From contig DHVH01000062.1 in NCBI GenBank assembly GCA_002412555.1, positions 1 to 17,353 on the forward strand: a stretch of DNA of 17,353 bases. Reading direction: 5' to 3'. The notes under the pieces were generated by a model, which was given only the letters and a program-made list of their open reading frames with translations, searched no databases and was not told the origin of the DNA. Below are positions 15,025 to 17,353 of the stretch, piece by piece. Numbering within the stretch: the first letter of the stretch is position 1; every line of letters begins with the position of its first letter. The position numbers and the translations under genes are program-made. The DNA is from Marinilabiliaceae bacterium UBA5213 (GTDB lineage: Bacteria > Bacteroidota > Bacteroidia > Bacteroidales > Marinilabiliaceae).

Positions 15025-15376
15025 AGAAAACAAATACGGGTTTCGGTCGAAATAATACCCTGCCTGGAATTGGTTTGTGTCATCCTTTTCTTATTGAGAT
15101 TATATATAAAGAACAAGTTCTCAGAGGCTGTTAATCATTTTGTTATTTGGAAGGGGCAACAACCACCCAAAGGATAATACTTAACCAGCTTCTTCGATTT
15201 CGCAAGGTCATTTTTGAAAACCAGATAGATTTGATTTGGCCCTGACTTTTCAGGGTCTCAAAGTTTAGAATTGTATCTTTTTGTGCAATGATAATTATTT
15301 TTAACGAAAAAACAGAACAAAACCACAAACAACTCCCTGGTGAACAAAATAGTACGAAGCAGGTCTTTCCCGTAAC
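15025..15376. other. 352-bp intergenic region between the sensor-regulator and DUF418 gene
   Basis: The regulator's promoter should lie at the left end, but no clear TAnnTTTG is seen; a GTATTTGT at about 15030 is only a partial match. A CCCTGA/TCAGGG hairpin with a four-base loop occurs at 15240-15255 without a following T run. A 61-codon minus-strand frame (15143-15328) crosses most of the gap. Its second half has a hydrophobic run (SWLSIILWVVVAP), but I do not recognise it and it has no visible promoter, so I do not call it a gene. Confidence 0.4.
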
Positions 15377-16531
15377 CTACAGCCAGGTAAGTTTATGCCA
15401 GATTTGCTCCAGCGGACCTCTTTGGTGCTTCTTGAACCACCAGGTGCTGAAGAGGGTTTGTAAAATGGCTAGGACTACTCCGATAGTCAAACTTAAAGTG
15501 GCGCCTGTGTAGGCATACATTCCCAGTCCGTACCCATAGTAAATAAAGGAACCGGCAATGGATTGCATCACGTAATTGGTGAGGCTCATGCGTCCCAGGG
15601 GCGATAGCTGGTCGAGGGCCTTGCGGGCAAAGGTGTGTTCAAACATAAGGACAAAGCCTGCGGTGAGCACCAGCATAAAGGAGAAGTTGGACCATGAGGT
15701 GATGACGAGTTGCAGTCGGCTCACTATGGCCGGAAGCAGATCTGTGGCCGGCAAGGCTGCTTTAAGCAGGTACAAGGGGATAAAAGCGAGGGCAGCCACG
15801 ATGAGCGCTTTTTGCCAAAAGCGCTTGTTTTCGGGCGTGGGATTAAATTTATTGGTACGCCCCAGTAAAAAGCCGAGCAGGAACAAAGCGGCAGTCTGGA
15901 AGAAGCGCCCGTTTTCGAGCGACCAATACAAGGCAGCGGTACGGCCGTTGATGAGGTTGCCTTTGGCGGCCTCCCAAAAGTTGCCATGCATGAGGTAGTC
16001 GCCAATTTTTGCAAAATAAATATTGGCGCGTGAAGCCGGTTCGGTGTATTCGGGCTGGGTGAGGATGTAAACCAGCTTGCCCCATTCCAGTGGCTGAAGC
16101 ATCAGAAATATGGCTGCGATGAGCACCACTTTGTTGCTGAGTTTTCTGAAAGGTATCAGTATGATACCTACAGCGGCGTATATGGCGAGGATGTCCCCTT
16201 CAAAAAAGACGGAATTGAATATTCCAAATACAAGTAACAGTAACAGTCGCCAGAGAAATCGGCCGCTGAAATCACTGCTGCGCTTCTGCTGGTTGTAAAA
16301 TTGTATGGCGTAGGTGAGGCCAAACAGCAAGGCGAATATGGCATACGACTTGCCCCCAAAAAGAAAGAACAAAGTGTCCCAGATAATGCTGTCAATGGCT
16401 TTCATCCATTGGGGCAGATACTCGGGAAAATGGTACAGGTCAAAGTGTTCAATGTTGTGCAGCAGCATGATGGACAGGATGGCAAAGCCTCTGAGTGCAT
16501 CTACTACGGTTAAGCGTTGTGTCTCAGCCAT
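15377..16531 (-). CDS. DUF418 (YeiB-type) integral membrane protein
   Basis: The protein has 384 residues with about nine or ten hydrophobic segments. The N-terminus RLTVVDALRGFAILSIMLLH carries the 'D-x-LRG-A-[IL]-x-GI-x-x-x-N' type motif of DUF418/acyltransferase-3-like membrane proteins. GGKSYAIFALLFGLTYAIQF follows. The C-terminal third is the DUF418 domain proper, with LSPLGRMSLTNYVMQSI and the ending WWFKKHQRGPLEQIWHKLTW (the RGP-x-E-x-x-W-x-x-LT signature). It is an inner-membrane protein; E. coli YeiB is the best known relative and the function is not established, though transport or modification of a small molecule has been suggested. The ATG at 16529-16531 is well placed. No neighbour gives a clue to its role. 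Confidence 0.9.
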   Translation of the reverse strand: MAETQRLTVVDALRGFAILSIMLLHNIEHFDLYHFPEYLPQWMKAIDSIIWDTLFFLFGGKSYAIFALLFGLTYAIQFYNQQKRSSDFSGRFLWRLLLLLVFGIFNSVFFEGDILAIYAAVGIILIPFRKLSNKVVLIAAIFLMLQPLEWGKLVYILTQPEYTEPASRANIYFAKIGDYLMHGNFWEAAKGNLINGRTAALYWSLENGRFFQTAALFLLGFLLGRTNKFNPTPENKRFWQKALIVAALAFIPLYLLKAALPATDLLPAIVSRLQLVITSWSNFSFMLVLTAGFVLMFEHTFARKALDQLSPLGRMSLTNYVMQSIAGSFIYYGYGLGMYAYTGATLSLTIGVVLAILQTLFSTWWFKKHQRGPLEQIWHKLTWL

Positions 16532-16872
16532 TGGGGCGATGTTTTAAAATTTTCGGACGAATTTAGTAAATTTTTTTCTGGAAAGGCCCATGCCCAGCTC
16601 TACAAACTCCCATTTACTATTCCTCTTCAGCTTTTCAACATCACGACAATTGTTTTTTTTCGTTTTTTCTGTGATCATCCGTGAATTGAAAATCTTTTAA
16701 TCCCGATATTTCGGGAAGCGCAGCTAAATCTGTCGACCGATTTCGTTTTATGTTTTTTTTGACTGATTGTTGCGGCAGCAGTCGACTTGGCTGCTTGGGA
16801 ATAAAGTTTTACTTTTAGGCCTTATTTGTTGAGATAAGTGCTCTGAGCATATTAGGATAGAAACAATAAAGT
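16532..16872. other. 341-bp divergent intergenic region upstream of DUF418 and CvpA-family genes
   Basis: This holds the promoters of two divergent genes. On the minus strand TAAATTCG (about 16555-16565) is one base off the -7 consensus and could serve the DUF418 gene. A perfect small hairpin, TCCCGA/TCGGGA with a TATT loop, lies at 16701-16716 and resembles short palindromes scattered between genes in Bacteroidota. The rest is T-rich, with no gene seen. Confidence 0.45.
16786..16817 (+). promoter_or_regulatory. Possible promoter of the CvpA-family gene
   Basis: CTTG (16786-16789) is followed after 20 bases by TACTTTTA (16810-16817), which matches seven of the eight -7 consensus positions (TAnnTTTG). 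The distance to the ATG at 16873 is about 55 bases. The -33 element is partial. Confidence 0.3.
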
Positions 16873-17353
16873 ATGGAGCTTTTCGATATAATTGCTGGTG
16901 TATTTCTGCTTTTGCTCTTTTTAAAGGGCTTGAAAAATGGCTTTGTCATTGAACTGGCCTCGTTGGCTGCATTGGTGTTGGGAATTATTGGTGCGGTGAT
17001 GTTTTCGGACGTAACGGCCCGGTGGCTGTCGGGCTTCATGGAGTCGAAACACCTCTCGGTGGTGGCCTTTGTCATGGTGTTCATAGCCGTGGTGGTTGCG
17101 GTGCACATTTTGGCGCATGCCATTGATAAGCTGATGAAAGCCATTGCTATGGGATGGTTTAACAGATTGGCTGGCGCCGTGTTTGGTCTGGTGAAAGCGG
17201 CCTTTCTGGTGAGTGCAGTCATTCTTTTGCTGGAATCTTTTGGCCTGGGCCAAAAGATTTTTTCGCCGCAAACCCGCCACGACTCCTGGCTATTTGAGCC
17301 CTTGCATAAATTTGCGCCTGCTACCATGGGGCTCTTCCACATCAAACTCGACC
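16873..17353 (+). CDS. cvpA: CvpA-family membrane protein (3' end beyond the window)
   Basis: The ATG at 16873 opens a frame that runs out of the window after 160 residues. It starts MELFDIIAGVFLLLLFLKGL followed by KNGFVIELASLAALVLGIIG. The N-terminal D-x-x-x, the K/R-G-x-x-x-G-F-x-x-E turn and four hydrophobic segments are typical of CvpA (colicin V production) proteins. The GWFNRLAGAVFGLVKAAFLV block at about 95-115, with its N-R-x-x-G-x-x-F-G-x-x-K/R-G motif, confirms the family. CvpA is an inner-membrane protein needed for colicin V production in E. coli; its general role is linked to envelope stress tolerance. The usual length is about 160-180 residues, so little is likely missing. It is divergent from the DUF418 gene. 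Confidence 0.88.
   Translation, partial: MELFDIIAGVFLLLLFLKGLKNGFVIELASLAALVLGIIGAVMFSDVTARWLSGFMESKHLSVVAFVMVFIAVVVAVHILAHAIDKLMKAIAMGWFNRLAGAVFGLVKAAFLVSAVILLLESFGLGQKIFSPQTRHDSWLFEPLHKFAPATMGLFHIKLD

Noticed and set aside
15025..15033. TTG start of the propeller regulator three codons upstream
   Set aside because: The ATG at 15024 directly begins a typical signal peptide (MRRLALLL).
16701..16716. TCCCGA-TATT-TCGGGA hairpin as a terminator
   Set aside because: It lies in a region between divergent genes where no transcript needs to end and has no T run; a scattered intergenic palindrome is more likely.
16815..17345. Minus-strand frames of 176 and 119 codons opposite the right end
   Set aside because: The plus strand encodes a clear CvpA-family protein that is open to the window edge; the minus frames are its shadows.

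Overview
The window looks like a chromosomal segment of a member of the Bacteroidota, probably an aerobic, polysaccharide-degrading lineage; no genus can be named from the sequence alone. The signs are two very large secreted proteins that end in type IX secretion (T9SS) type A sorting domains, a regulator built from a periplasmic propeller plus triple-tyrosine domain, a membrane-anchored AraC-type regulator, a lack of Shine-Dalgarno sequences, and at least two -7 elements matching the phylum's TAnnTTTG consensus. No tRNA, rRNA, CRISPR array or insertion sequence was seen.

Layout. Positions 1-232 hold two terminator-like hairpins of an upstream gene, followed by a DoxX-type membrane protein (233-724, +). 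On the minus strand come a 57-residue two-helix membrane protein (842-1015), a small outer-membrane beta-barrel (1131-1688) and a 1001-residue T9SS cargo protein of unknown function (1930-4935). A 306-bp divergent region with four phased TTGCAAT-type repeats separates that gene from a signal-peptide-bearing, membrane-anchored AraC-family regulator (5242-6012, +). A broken gene follows: a signal peptide plus the first residues of a G-x-V-x-D type domain (6130-6234) runs out of frame into a metallophosphoesterase that lacks its first metal-binding motif (6227-6979). It converges on a PhnA-family zinc-ribbon protein (7006-7578, -).

The second half is dominated by a likely beta-glucan module on the minus strand. 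It comprises a 1296-residue GH16 endoglucanase (7928-11818) with two tandem beta-sandwich-like domains, a tandem duplication of Big2 plus CBM6, and a T9SS signal. About 200 bp upstream on the same strand is a 1000-residue one-piece transmembrane regulator (12022-15024): about 14 propeller repeats, a Y_Y_Y domain, one membrane helix, a coiled coil and a LuxR-type HTH. The simplest reading is that the enzyme releases oligosaccharides at the cell surface, the propeller senses them in the periplasm, and the HTH acts on the enzyme's promoter, where two abutting palindromes lie at 11858-11889. No SusC/SusD pair is present, so this is not a classical polysaccharide utilisation locus. The right end carries a DUF418/YeiB-type membrane protein (15377-16531, -) and the start of a CvpA-family gene (16873 to the window edge, +).

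The most notable points are the phased repeat array at 5046-5119, the deletion-fusion at 6130-6240, the AraC regulator reduced to a minimal periplasmic segment, the regulator/GH16 pair with its palindromic promoter region, and the duplicated Big2-CBM6 units.
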